This document shows, piece after piece, positions 9,831 through 19,531 of a DNA stretch of 64,000 nt. The notes below the pieces were generated by a model, which did no database searches, was not told where the DNA came from, and was given only the letters and a program-made list of their open reading frames with translations. The position numbers and the translations under genes are program-made. This stretch comes from UBA6168 sp041392505. Its GTDB lineage: Bacteria > Bacteroidota > Bacteroidia > Chitinophagales > Saprospiraceae. Each line of letters opens with the position of its first letter. Within the stretch, counting starts at the first letter, position 1. The stretch is from positions 1 to 64,000 of the forward strand of contig JAWKLX010000033.1 of NCBI GenBank assembly GCA_041392505.1, read 5' to 3'.

Positions 9831-10637
9831 ATGAGATCAAACTATTTTACTTTTTTATTTTTGGCATTTTCTTTCTTGTTTGTAACCGCATGTGGCGGTG
9901 GAGAGCAACAAAATACGGAAGACGATCAACCAACTGCCAGCGAGGAGTCAGCCACTCCCACCAATATTACGCAAAGTCCTTTTTCTTCATCACCTGATTT
10001 TCCCGGGGCAAAATTAGAATTAAATGGGTACGACAACGGTACTTTCAATTTTACCGTTTCCAACTATGAATTGAAGGCGCAAACTTCTGATGCACCTCAG
10101 AAAATGTGCGCCAATTCTAATGAAGGGCAACACATCCACTTGATTGTTGACAATGCGCCTTATGCCGCTAAATATGAGCCCTCGTTTGCCCATGAAGTAG
10201 CTGATGGTCAGCATTATGTGTTGGCGTTTTTGTCCCGTTCTTACCACGAAAGTATTAAGACAAATGATGCGCATGTGGCAGTCAAAGGCCAATTTGCTGG
10301 AGGTAAAATGTCGGAGAGTGCACCCGTAACCGAGCCCATGATTTTTTACAGCCGACCAAAGGGCAATTATGTAGGTAAGGCCAACACTGATAAAATAATG
10401 TTGGATTTTTACTTGGTGAATACCACCTTATCCCCTGATGGAAACAAAGTAAAAGTGACCATCAACGGTGACGATAAGTTTGTGTTGGACGAGTGGAAAC
10501 CAATATTCATTGAAGGGCTTCCTATGGGCGACAATAAAGTCAAATTGACGCTGGTAGACAACGAAGGTAAAGCGGTTGCCACGCCATTGAACCCAGTAGA
10601 GCGGGTATTCACTCTAAAGGCCGACGAACTGCAATAA
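9831..10637 (+). CDS. Lipoprotein of unknown function
   Basis: A 268-residue protein with a lipoprotein signal: a hydrophobic stretch ending V-T-A-C at residue 21, followed by G-G-G and an acidic, Ser/Thr-rich linker of about 30 residues. The folded part carries a Q-H-I-H-L-I-V-D-N segment and later S-Y-H-E-S-I-K, resembling the small His-containing periplasmic domains (DUF4399-like) seen in other bacteria, and ends with an Ig-like K-V-K-L-T-L-V-D-N strand pattern. In databases such Bacteroidota proteins are sometimes labelled phosphopeptide-binding, a label without support here. It is probably anchored to a membrane and is transcribed alone. Confidence 0.7.
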   Translation: MRSNYFTFLFLAFSFLFVTACGGGEQQNTEDDQPTASEESATPTNITQSPFSSSPDFPGAKLELNGYDNGTFNFTVSNYELKAQTSDAPQKMCANSNEGQHIHLIVDNAPYAAKYEPSFAHEVADGQHYVLAFLSRSYHESIKTNDAHVAVKGQFAGGKMSESAPVTEPMIFYSRPKGNYVGKANTDKIMLDFYLVNTTLSPDGNKVKVTINGDDKFVLDEWKPIFIEGLPMGDNKVKLTLVDNEGKAVATPLNPVERVFTLKADELQ

Positions 10638-10644
10638 TCAGAAA

Positions 10645-10699
10645 AATGGTAGGAGGTGAATTTTGCATTAAATGAATTCACCATTCACCTCTTACCATT
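10645..10699. repeat. Intergenic inverted repeat of the ATGGTGAATGGT type (copy 1)
   Basis: Arms 10645-10660 and 10684-10699 pair over 16 bases with one mismatch. It lies between the convergent lipoprotein gene and cysQ, and the cysQ stop (10692-10694) is inside the right arm. Related repeats occur at 38777-38841 and 47166-47235. Confidence 0.6.
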
Positions 10700-11476
10700 C
10701 ACCATTAATAGCTCCCGTGGCGATGAAAGCTGGGTTTCTTAAATTTTCCCTATTGTACCGCATGGGAGCGCCTGTTTCATGAACGGTTAATTTCCCTCCA
10801 GCTTCTTCTAAAATTATCTGCGCTGCGGCTGTGTCCCATTCCATTGTGGGGGCGATCCTCGGATAGATGTGTGCTTCCCCTTTTGCCAACAATAAAAACT
10901 TCAAGGCACTACCTCGTGAAACGATTTCAGGTTCAGAAAAGTGATCGATAAAATTTTTCGTTTCTTCATTTAAATGCGAGCGGGAGGCTACTATTTTCAG
11001 GCCCTTGTCGGTAGCATTGAAATGGGCAGCTTGTATTTTTCTGCTTTTCCATCCCTTTTTACAAATGCGCCTTCCCCTTTGACAGCCCAATATATTTCAT
11101 CCAAAACAGGGATGCCTACCACGCCTAAAATGACTTCCCCATTTTCCACCAGAGCGATATTGGTCGTGAAATCGCCATTGCGCTTGATAAATTCTTTTGT
11201 GCCATCCAATGGGTCAACTAACCAGCAGCGCCGCCGGAATTTTCGGATATCAAAATTCACTTCTTTGTTTTCCTCCGAAATGATAGGGTAGAGCAAGGGC
11301 AATTTTTTCAATCCCTCGCAAATTATTTCATTGGAAGCTTGATCCGCTTTGGTCAATGGTGAATCATCATTTTTGTGCTCTACTCCAAAGTCATCACTAT
11401 CATAAATTTTCAGGATGGCTTCGCCAGCCTGTTGGGCGACCTGGAGCAAGTCGGGTAGGAGTTCAACAAGTTTCAT
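10692..11476 (-). CDS. cysQ: 3'(2'),5'-bisphosphate nucleotidase (frameshifted)
   Basis: The product hydrolyses 3'-phosphoadenosine 5'-phosphate, a by-product of sulfate activation. The inositol-monophosphatase-type metal motifs are present: S-E-E-N near residue 69, W-L-V-D-P-L-D-G-T-K-E-F near 87, and E-W-D-T-A-A near 220. The gene is read in two frames that meet at about 11035: the upstream frame runs G-K-A-E-K-Y, the downstream continues I-Q-A-A-H-F. Adding one A to the A5 run joins them as A-E-K-I-Q-A and gives a normal length of about 260 residues. The C-terminus runs into an intergenic repeat that supplies the stop. Confidence 0.88.
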
Positions 11477-11615
11477 TCTGTATTATTTTTTATAAATATG
11501 ATGGACGTTACTTTGCGCTCCTTTAAATTCTTTTGCCGTTGAAAAAAAATCAATGGTAAGAATTTTGATTGGCCAGTTGTAACCAATAACAGCCAATAAA
11601 CCAATCTTATCCCAC

Positions 11616-12637
11616 ATGAAAAAAGTACTTGTAACAGGCGGCTGCGGTTACATCGGCAGCCATACTATTATTGACCTGATAGAAAATGGTTTTGAGGTAA
11701 TCTCCATTGACAATTTGTCCAATTCCACAGAAGTGCCACTTGAGGCTATCGAGAAAATTACTGGCAAACGGGTGCGAAATTACAAGGTTGACCTATGTGA
11801 TGCCAACCTAACTCGAAATGTTTTTGAAAAACATCCTGACTTGGTTGGCATAATCCATTTTGCAGCTTTGAAATCAGTTGAAGAATCTGTTTTCCAGCCA
11901 CTTCGATATTTCCATAATAATAATGAGAGCCTCGTAAATGTGCTTGCATTAGCGCAGGAATTCACGTCAGCATCTCATTTTTTCGTCCAGTTGCTCTGTT
12001 TATGGAAATGCCAAAAGATCTGCCAGTAACGGAAGACACTCCATTTCAGGAAGCAGAATGCCCCTACGCCCGCACCAAGCAAATGGGTGAAAAAATAATT
12101 GAAGATTTTTGTAAAGTTTCGCCTGATTTCAGCGCCATTTTGTTGCGTTACTTCAATCCGGCTGGCGGCCCACGAATCAGCTTTGTTGGGAGAAGCACCG
12201 AGCAACAAGGCAACCAATCTCGTCCCGGTGATCACTGAAACCGCCATTGGCAAACGGGGAATCAATGACTGTTTTTGAGGACGATTACGATACCCGTGAT
12301 GGAAGCTGTGTATGGGATTATATTCATGTCATGGATTTAGCGAATGCCCACACAAAATGCCTGCAATATTTGATGTCTCAGGAAAATGAAAAGAACTGTG
12401 AAATATTCAATGTAGGCTTGGCAATGGGGCAACAGTTTTGGAGGCAGTTCATGCTTTGAAAAAACGACTGGGCAGAAATTGAACTATAAAATTGGGCCTC
12501 GGAGAGCTGGGGATGTGGTAGCTATTTATTCTAATATGGAAAAGGCGGCGACGTTGTTGAAGTGGCAACCGAAGAGGGGGATCGAAGAAATTATGCTGTC
12601 TGCATGGAACTGGGAAGTGGCGAGGTCTGGTAAATAA
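11616..12637 (+). CDS. galE: UDP-glucose 4-epimerase (several frameshifts)
   Basis: The enzyme interconverts UDP-glucose and UDP-galactose for surface polysaccharide. The N-terminus has the NAD-binding G-G-C-G-Y-I-G-S-H near residue 8, then D-N-L-S-N-S and H-F-A-A-L-K-S-V-E-E-S. The catalytic Y-x-x-x-K is Y-A-R-T-K near 12065. The C-terminal part has L-V-P-V-I-T-E-T-A-I-G-K-R, D-G-S-C-V-W-D-Y-I-H-V-M-D-L and ends near W-N-W-E-V-A-R-S-G-K. The frame must change around 11970-12000, 12170, 12250, 12425 and 12465 to read all of these. Restored length (about 340) is normal for GalE. All the conserved segments remain in order, which argues for sequence error rather than old decay. Confidence 0.85.
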
Positions 12638-12718
12638 TTCGTGGGGGATTGAACGCAGATCGAACTGATTGAACTGATTTTATCTGATTAAAAGTGTAAA
12701 AATCTGTTCAATCCTATT

Positions 12719-14419
12719 TCATTTCTCTTTTTTCAAACTTTTCGCAATAGTATTCAGCAGCAAAATCGCCGTAAAGAAAACGGACAACCTGCCTATTAAG
12801 TCACCCCATTTCACATAAAAGGTTTTGATGTCGTTGAACTTAATCACGCCCCGAACGGCGGCTGCTTTTCCATATTCGGTCGGCTGTAAAACATCCCTGC
12901 GTTGATTTAAGAAAACAAGTAGTTCCAACATTGGCGGAGCGGGCGACACTTACGTGTCTCGATGGCACGGAGCGAGGCAAATTTGAGGTGCTGCTTGAAT
13001 CCGGGTGAGTTATCCCACCAACCATCATTTGTAACAATAAAAATGGCTTTGACATTGCCCCTTATATATCCGGCATGATAGTCCCCAAAAACACTTTCGT
13101 AGCAGATCACCGGAGCGACTTTGCCGCTACTACTCACAAATGCTTTTCTTTGATGGGAAATGCCATGGCCTTCCAGAGCACCACCTAAGGCATCAACCAC
13201 GGGTTCGAGGAAAAGAAAAATTTTCGGTAAGGGGTGATTTCAGCGCCGGGGACGAGTTTGCCTTTGACATAAAATTGCAAGGAGTCGTTTGGATCAATTT
13301 GAATGGCAGCGTTGTACGCTTCCCAATAAACAGTCGACCCGTCTGATCTTTTGTCCTCCCGGGTGTTGTTGGTGTGAGGTTCATTTTTTCCGAAAACTTT
13401 ATAGGCATTGATGCCGGTCACCAATTTTAGATTCGGGTATCTGGACAGGAACCGCTCAAATTTCTGGACATAAAGGTTATCGGCAATGCCACTTTTTCGC
13501 CTCCGTTAAAGCTGGTTTCAGGGAAAACCAAATACTCCGTGTTTTTTGTCAAAGCGCTCTCCGCCAATGAGATGAAGCGGTCAATTTGCTGATCTTTTGG
13601 AATCGTGAACTTTTCGTAATGTGGTTCAAAATTGGGCTGTACAACTACCACCTCTACCTCTCTGCCAACGTCCTCGTGGGAAAAATACATGAACATCGAA
13701 AAGGCAATAGGTACAACTCCAATACCAATGATTTTTAATACTCCTCCAGTATTTTCCTGCCAATACCTTTTAAATGAAGTAGAAAAATTTCCGCTGCGCA
13801 ATAATTTGAAAACCAGTATGTTCATCAACAAAACCCACAATAGGCCGCCAAAACGCCTGTATATTCATACCACTGAATCCAGCTCGGGACTTGACCAAAT
13901 GCGTTACCAATATTTAACCACGACCACGAAAGCTCCCAATGCAAGTGTAGCATTTCAGAAGGAAATCCAATATGCCACAAAAGCGGTGTAGCCTAAATTG
14001 AAGACTTTTTTTGTTTTGGAAAATAGCAGAAAAGGAACGCACATGAAAAGTGCATTGATAAAAAGGCAAAGAAACCAGCGATAAATGCTGTATTACCAAC
14101 CCACCACGTTACCAGGACATTCCAAAGAGCAAATGTGTTGTAGGCATATGGCAACAAAGAGACTTTTTCCTTTCATTTCAGAAACCTCCATTTCTACCAC
14201 CAACAAGGATGCCGGCTACGAACAGTAAAAAGGTTAAGGGGAGGGAGGGAAGCCAAGCGATAACAAGAGCCCACTTAAAGTTGAGAGCCCAAGCCAGCGA
14301 AGACCTTTCGGATGCTGGGTATATTTTTTCCAAAAAATAAAAACAACGGACAGATAAATGGAGAGGGAAGAAAAATAAGGGTAGGTGGCCACATAAAATT
14401 TCGTTATGGTAGAGATCAT
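12719..14419 (-). CDS. lnt: Apolipoprotein N-acyltransferase (several frameshifts)
   Basis: Lnt adds the third acyl chain to lipoproteins at the inner membrane. From a likely ATG at 14417-14419 the first 200 residues are hydrophobic helices, including L-L-S-L-G-F-P-P-S-P. The carbon-nitrogen hydrolase domain follows: V-V-Q-P-N-F-E-P, the catalytic glutamate in V-F-P-E-T-S-F, and the catalytic cysteine in V-I-C-Y-E-S-V-F-G-D-Y; then N-D-G-W-W-D-N-S-P-G and R-A-I-E-T-R-K. A last hydrophobic helix precedes the stop. Frame changes fall near 14210, 13850-13990, 13490, 13200 and 12940. Restored length is about 560. The conserved catalytic residues are all present, so the gene was recently or is still functional. 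Confidence 0.85.
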
Positions 14420-14510
14420 ACATGCGCCACCCTGTGCCGATGGCCACCAATAAACAAAGGAGAGAAGTGCCGTTCTGTATTGTTTTTCAAAATGATAGAA
14501 TCTGATCGCC

Positions 14511-14548
14511 TTCCGCCAAACAGGGGATTTAATTCCTGTTTGGCGGAA
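14511..14548. terminator. Hairpin overlapping the metG stop codon
   Basis: Arms 14511-14524 and 14535-14548 are perfect 14-base reverse complements with a 10-base loop; the metG stop (14529-14531) sits in the loop. No T run follows, so it may be a palindromic insertion that supplies the gene end as much as a terminator. Confidence 0.5.
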
Positions 14549-16702
14549 AACGTTGTTGAAAATCATCGTACCTCCAACCCATTTCCCAGCCGTCACCGGG
14601 ACTTACAAGGCCCAATTTTCCATCTGCATCTTCCGCCATCAAGACCATTCCTTGAGATTCAACGCCACGCAATTTGCGGGGGCAAGGTTTGCCAATAGCA
14701 ACACTTTTTTCCCAATCACTTCTTACGGTTTAAAGTGTTGTGCAATGCCTGAAACGACCGTTCGTTTTTCAATGCCAATGTCAATGGTCAGTTTTAGCAA
14801 TTTATCTGCCTTGGGGACGGCCTCAGCAGTTAGGATGGTTTCCAGTTCGGATGTCCAATTTGGCGAAGTCGTCGTATTGGATTTCGGCTTTGATCGGGGG
14901 ACGCTCGTTTGCTTTTTCAACGGCTAAAATTGCCTCTAATTTTGCCTTTTGCTTTTCGATAATTTCTAAGCGGCTATTGTCTTTGCGGTCGTGGATTTTG
15001 GCGAAGAGGATTTCTGGTTGACCGATTTGATGGCTAATTGGATCCGAGAATTGTTGTTGGCTAATTTAGCCTCTAATAATTCAAACATACCTTGTTCAAC
15101 TTTTGGTAAATTCAACAAATGCCTGATCCTCAAAGAGGTAAATGGAATAAACGGCTCACATAGAACGCTTATTGCGGTTACAACTTGCAAACTAATGAAG
15201 AGGCTTTCTTTGATGATTTCTGCATCAGGGTCAGTTTTCCGGGCAGCCCACGGGGCAGCATCCTGTAGGTACTGATTGCCCCAAGAGGAGAGTTCCATCA
15301 AGCCAGCAGCGGCATTGCGGAAGTTGTAATTTTCGATTTCAGAAGTGATCGTTTTAACTAAGTCTTTTACCGCTTGCAATTTTTCAGAAAAAGCATTTGC
15401 ATCGGATGCAATGGCCGCTGCAGGCACCTTCCCTTCAAAATAATTATTCATCAAAACAATCACCCGGTTGATGAAATTGCCGAGGTTGTCGGCTAAGTCT
15501 TTGTCATAATAATCTACAAACTCATCCCATTTAAAATCGCTGTCCCGGCTCTCTGGCATGTTGCGGATGAGTGCCCAACGGAGGGCATCTTCTTTATTGG
15601 GGAAGTCTTTAAATTCCTCCAAATACTCATGCTGCTCAATGCCCCAGCCTTTGCTTTTGGAAAATTTCCGGCCTTCGAAATTGAGGAATTGGTTGGCAGG
15701 CACATTGATCGGCAAAGCATAATCCCCATGAGATTTTAGCATTGCTGGAAAAATGATACAATGGAAAACAATGTTGTCCTTTCCAATAAAATGTACGAGG
15801 TTGACATTGTCGCCTTTCCAGTAATCTTCCCAATTTTTGCCATTTTCCAACGCCCATTGCTTGGTGGAGGAAATATAGCCGATCGGTGCATCGAACCAAA
15901 CATACAGCACCTTTCCTTCCGCCCCTTCCAACGGCACTGGAATGCCCCAATCAAGGTCACGGGTAATGGAGCGGGGCTGCAAACCTTCCTTGTCATCGAG
16001 CCAGCTCAGACATTGGCCGACAACATGTTTTTTCCATGCTTTTGGGTCGTGGTGAAAATGGCCATCAATTGTTCCATTTTCAATCCATTCCCGTAGCCAA
16101 TCCGCATGTTTGTCGAGGCGGAAATACCAGTGGGTAGTGCTTTTCAGAACAGGCGTTTCACCGCTCAAGGTAGATTTCGGATTTTTCAAATCTGTTGGTG
16201 AAAGGGAGGACCCGCACTTTTCACACTGGTCGCCATAGGCTTCCGGATTAGCGCATTTTGGGCATTCACCAGTAATGTATCGATCAGCGAGGAACTGGTC
16301 AAATTTTTCATCATAGTACTGCTCATTGGTTCGCTCTTCCAACTCTCCTCCTTTTTCAATTAATTTTTTGAAAAAATCTTGTGCCGTTTCATGGTGGAGC
16401 GGGTCGCTGGTCCGGTGGTAATAATCGAAGGAAATGCCCAGGTCTTTAAAGGTTTGCTTGTTGAGGTGGTGGTATTTATCTATGATGTCCCTCGGTGAAA
16501 TCCCCTCTTTTTTTGCCCGCAAGGTGATGGCCGCCCCGTGCTCGTCCGATCCGCAAATAAAAGCTACATCGCAGCCCTGTAATCGGAGATACCGGACATA
16601 GATATCGGCAGGTAAATAAGCGCCAGATAAATGGCCGAGGTGGAGTGCACCGTTGGCATAGGGTAGGGCAGAAGTGACGAGGTATTTTTTATTCTTATCC
16701 AT
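14529..16702 (-). CDS. metG: Methionyl-tRNA synthetase (C-terminal part disrupted)
   Basis: The first 550 residues read cleanly: HIGH-type motif H-L-G-H in A-L-H-L-G-H-L-S-G-A, a zinc knuckle C-P-K-C..C-E-K-C near residue 150, and the KMSKS loop as K-F-S-K-S. The C-terminal tRNA-binding domain is present but broken: the frame shifts near 14990-15010 (Q-K-S-S-S in place of P-E-I-L-F-A-K-I-H-D-R), again near 14840, and a TAA interrupts the same frame at about 14723-14725 where K-P-x-E-V-I-G-K-K-V is expected. The end reads L-A-P-R-K-L-R-G-V-E-S-Q-G-M and stops at 14529. Full length would be about 720, slightly longer than usual for the family. As metG is essential, the breaks are suspect. Confidence 0.93.
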
Positions 16703-16802
16703 TTAATTGGTAATTTTTTTTGAGCGGCGAATTTAGGAAGAGTTTGCCTTGTGGCTTTGGTTTAGGGTAAGTTTTACAAAATTGATTGGGGTATAGTTTC
16801 CC

Positions 16803-18002
16803 TTACTTGGAAGCATAATCCTCCAAATAACGAAAATGCTTGCCCAAGATTCCATTTTCTGTGACGGTAGCCCGTTCGATCACCTCACTTTTTTCTTTCA
16901 ATAATTCTGGTAAAATATGCTCGATAAATTGTTCTCCAAAAGCAGTGGAAGCATCCCTCGGTAATTCATTTGGCAAATTATCGATGGTCATCATATCAAT
17001 TGCATTAAGTAAAAAGGCGGTCGTTTCTGCCCCTGTTTTTGGATCGTACCCAAAAACAGGATCAGCAATAGTCGAAGCCCTGAGCGTGGAAGGGATGGAC
17101 GAAATGGGGGCAATATCACAGGTGACATCTGCAATGACCTGAATGTTAAAAGAATCGTCTAATATTTCCTCTTTGGTAAAAAAGGCAGGTGCCTGGTTGT
17201 CCCAATAAATTCCATTGATCATAATGTCCGCCTCTTTTGCATAAGGTGAAAAAATGCTTTTATACAAATGCGGATTATTAAAAAAATCAGACAAGTCGAA
17301 TGGAGTTCCATCCTTTCTTGTGGCGTAGTCCTCACAATCCAATTGGGTAAAAACTGCCTTGTCATAATTTTTTTCTAAAAAATCTTTGGGTTGGACTGAT
17401 TCAATGCCCATGTCTCGCAAGACCATCGCTGCACCGTTTGCCACGCGGCCTGTTCCTGTCAAGACAATTTTAATAGGAGGCAAAGAAAGTGTCCTATAAA
17501 AATCAACTGCGGCGGCATAATCATGCAGTGTATTAATACGGGGCAATTCAAAAGCTTTAGTCCGCTGTCCGTAAGTCCAAAGTGCGTTGTGAGCACCCAC
17601 CATGCCTGCGAATTTTCCAAATGCAATGAGTCGTTGGCCTTTTTCATTGGTCAAAACTTCGTAATCAATGAGCTTGATGTTTTTGTCTAAAACGGCCCAG
17701 AGCAAATTGCGGTTATAAGCCTGTTTTTTGATAGTGTGGGAAAAGAAGAAATATGTTTTATCGGGAATCAATTGCTTGATGGGGACTTCTTTTACACCCA
17801 TTAATATTTCACAATCTGACAAATCATCTGATAAAGTAATGCCCGCAGCTTGGTATGAAACATCTAAAAAACACCTTGTCGGAGAGGGCTGGACAATGAT
17901 GTTGACGCCAAACTTTTTATGGATGGCCGCACATTGTTCAGGCGTTAACGGTACTCTTGAATCAGGTGGTGTTTTCCCTTCTTTAATGATTCCAATTTTC
18001 AT
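16803..18002 (-). CDS. Saccharopine dehydrogenase-like oxidoreductase (NAD+, L-lysine-forming type)
   Basis: A 399-residue member of the alanine dehydrogenase/PNT family, starting M-K-I-G-I-I-K-E-G-K-T-P-P-D-S-R-V-P-L-T-P. It has R-L-I-A-F-G-K-F-A-G and A-G-M-V-G-A-H-N-A-L, the Rossmann T-G-T-G-R-V-A-N-G-A near residue 182, and the H-D-Y-A-A-A and D-V-T-C-D-I segments seen in eukaryotic-type LYS1 saccharopine dehydrogenases. The likely reaction is NAD-dependent cleavage of saccharopine to lysine and 2-oxoglutarate (lysine metabolism). It does not sit with other lysine genes, so direction of the pathway is uncertain. Confidence 0.8.
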   Translation of the reverse strand: MKIGIIKEGKTPPDSRVPLTPEQCAAIHKKFGVNIIVQPSPTRCFLDVSYQAAGITLSDDLSDCEILMGVKEVPIKQLIPDKTYFFFSHTIKKQAYNRNLLWAVLDKNIKLIDYEVLTNEKGQRLIAFGKFAGMVGAHNALWTYGQRTKAFELPRINTLHDYAAAVDFYRTLSLPPIKIVLTGTGRVANGAAMVLRDMGIESVQPKDFLEKNYDKAVFTQLDCEDYATRKDGTPFDLSDFFNNPHLYKSIFSPYAKEADIMINGIYWDNQAPAFFTKEEILDDSFNIQVIADVTCDIAPISSIPSTLRASTIADPVFGYDPKTGAETTAFLLNAIDMMTIDNLPNELPRDASTAFGEQFIEHILPELLKEKSEVIERATVTENGILGKHFRYLEDYASK

Positions 18003-18902
18003 TTTTTGTTTTTATTAATATGAAAAGAATGGCAAAAGTAAAGGATTGAAGTGGCATGGATAAAAACTCCGCCAGGAAGGATTAAATTGGCAAGTATTTT
18101 AGTTTATATAATTTGTATGAAATTAAATGTGAATGCTTAATATTTGAATAATAATCGTTAAAATTTGTAAAAACGGCTATGAAAAGAAATTGTTAGAGGA
18201 GATTTTATTGGAGGGAAAAATGTGTAATATTCTGTTTATTAAATACTTAGACATGTTATTAAAAAATATTGATAAATACCAACCTTTATATTACCTATAT
18301 AATTGCTGCAAAGAAATTTTTAACTTATTTTTGTGTCCTAATTCAGTCCCTCCAGTTACTATTTTCCCCCTATTTGAGCACCTTTTTACCAAACTTAGAA
18401 AAAATTGAGATAATGATTGTTCTATGCCTATCCGTAGTATTGGCTGCCCTGTTCATTAATATTGTGAATAGTAAGACAGCCAGATCCGTCACTATGAGTG
18501 ACAACTCCTCAAACCATGCCAAATCGTCTGGTAGCTGAAGAAAACCAGATCAAACAATCTTCGTATCATCTTCTTTTTAGCCCAACTTTCCCTTTCGTTG
18601 CAATCCTTTGAACAATACCTTTCACAAATTTAGAGCTTCTTTGGTTCGACCAAAGATGGTCGATTACTTTGTTATGGCCATACTTTAGTTCTGAAATGTT
18701 TTTTCAGGAAAGCTGAAGCTTTACAAAAATTCATTCACTTTCTTCTCTTTATAACTTTAAGTCAATGTTTTTTAGATTTAAATAGATAGTTGTCCTCAAA
18801 ACACGCAATGCAGAATTCAAAGTAATTTCTTTAAAATAATACCTGCCATTTTCATTTTCTCGAAACAACAAAATAGAACTTTTTCCTAGCCATATAAGTT
18901 TA
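18003..18902. other. Gene-free spacer upstream of tmRNA
   Basis: About 900 A/T-rich bases without a gene I can support. A 41-codon frame at 18414-18538 begins with a hydrophobic stretch (M-I-V-L-C-L-S-V-V-L) and a 65-codon minus-strand frame at 18749-18946 exists, but neither has conserved features. A short hairpin (T-C-G-A-C-C..G-G-T-C-G-A) lies near 18645-18665. Confidence 0.5.
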
Positions 18903-18910
18903 TACATTTG
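18903..18910 (+). promoter_or_regulatory. Possible tmRNA promoter -7 box (TAnnTTTG)
   Basis: TACATTTG fits the Bacteroidota -7 consensus and lies 110 bases before the mature tmRNA 5' end, leaving a precursor leader with a small C-C-G-C-C/G-G-C-G-G hairpin near 18940-18957. The -33 region is weak. Confidence 0.4.
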
Positions 18911-19020
18911 CGTCCCTTTCAAAAAGATGAGATGGGAAACCGCCATGATGGGCGGACTGCCGTGACATCCCTAAATGAATCCGGGATTTCGCCTTCGGCT
19001 CAAATTGCCGTACTAAAAAC

Positions 19021-19405
19021 GGGGCCGTATTGGAATCGACAGGATTGATAACTTATAAGTAAGCATGCCGGAGCACGATTGTTCACTCCGTTAAAAAATG
19101 ACGATCAAACCTTTATATGGCAACTATCAGTATGCCATGGCTGCCTGATACTCAGTATCACTAAGCCATTGTGCCCTGCGCTTGACTCCTACTACACAGC
19201 GTACCGCACATCATCCAACCGGTAGGATAGCCTGAAGGAGGGCCTCGGCCGGATGGCGAACCCGGGTCAAACCGGACAGGGGATAAGGCGCTGGCCAGGT
19301 CGGTCACGGAACCCAACTGGCGCTCGAAAATTCAATCAGTGAATAAGCATGTAGAAGGCTTATGGGTGCTTTCTCTGGACCCGGGTTCGACTCCCGGCGG
19401 CTCCA
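19021..19405 (+). ncRNA. ssrA: Transfer-messenger RNA (tmRNA)
   Basis: The 5' end G-G-G-G-C-C-G-T-A-T-T-G-G and the 3' end with T-arm G-G-G-T-T-C-G-A-C-T-C-C-C and acceptor C-G-G-C-T-C-C plus discriminator A pair as a tRNA-like acceptor (7 pairs, one G-T). The tag frame starts at GGC 19119-19121 and ends at TGA 19146-19148: G-N-Y-Q-Y-A-M-A-A, matching the G-x-x-x-Y-A-M-A-A style of Bacteroidota tags. The alanine added by tmRNA precedes the tag. CCA is not encoded. It rescues stalled ribosomes with SmpB, which is not in this window. A clear terminator follows. Confidence 0.95.
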
Positions 19406-19410
19406 CAAAA

Positions 19411-19446
19411 AAAGCAGCTATCCTCGACGGGTAGCTGCTTTTGTTT
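19411..19446 (+). terminator. Rho-independent terminator of tmRNA
   Basis: Perfect 10-base arms A-A-A-G-C-A-G-C-T-A (19411-19420) and its complement (19432-19441), 11-base loop, then a T-rich run to 19449. Confidence 0.85.
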
Positions 19447-19531
19447 TTTGTGGCCTATCCTCACCTTACCTTTAAATAGTTTTGTAAAAAAACTAATTTC
19501 ACCTCTCCATTTATCTAATCACAAGTTTGTC

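Noticed and set aside
11616..14419. galE and lnt as old pseudogenes
   Set aside because: All catalytic motifs remain in order and each break is a one- or two-base slip; decay would also remove conserved residues.
14420..14596. Longer N-terminus for lnt (start at 14596 or 14450)
   Set aside because: The extra residues overlap the metG C-terminus or lie in another frame; the ATG at 14419 fits the first helix.
18190..18538. Short plus-strand frames before tmRNA (72 and 41 codons)
   Set aside because: Low-complexity composition, no domain, no clear promoter or conserved start; only the hydrophobic start of the 41-codon frame is suggestive.
18749..18946. 65-codon minus-strand frame
   Set aside because: No recognisable feature, and it overlaps the probable tmRNA promoter.
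19448..19531. Upstream extension of the carboxyltransferase gene
   Set aside because: It would start right at the tmRNA terminator and add 28 residues without family similarity.
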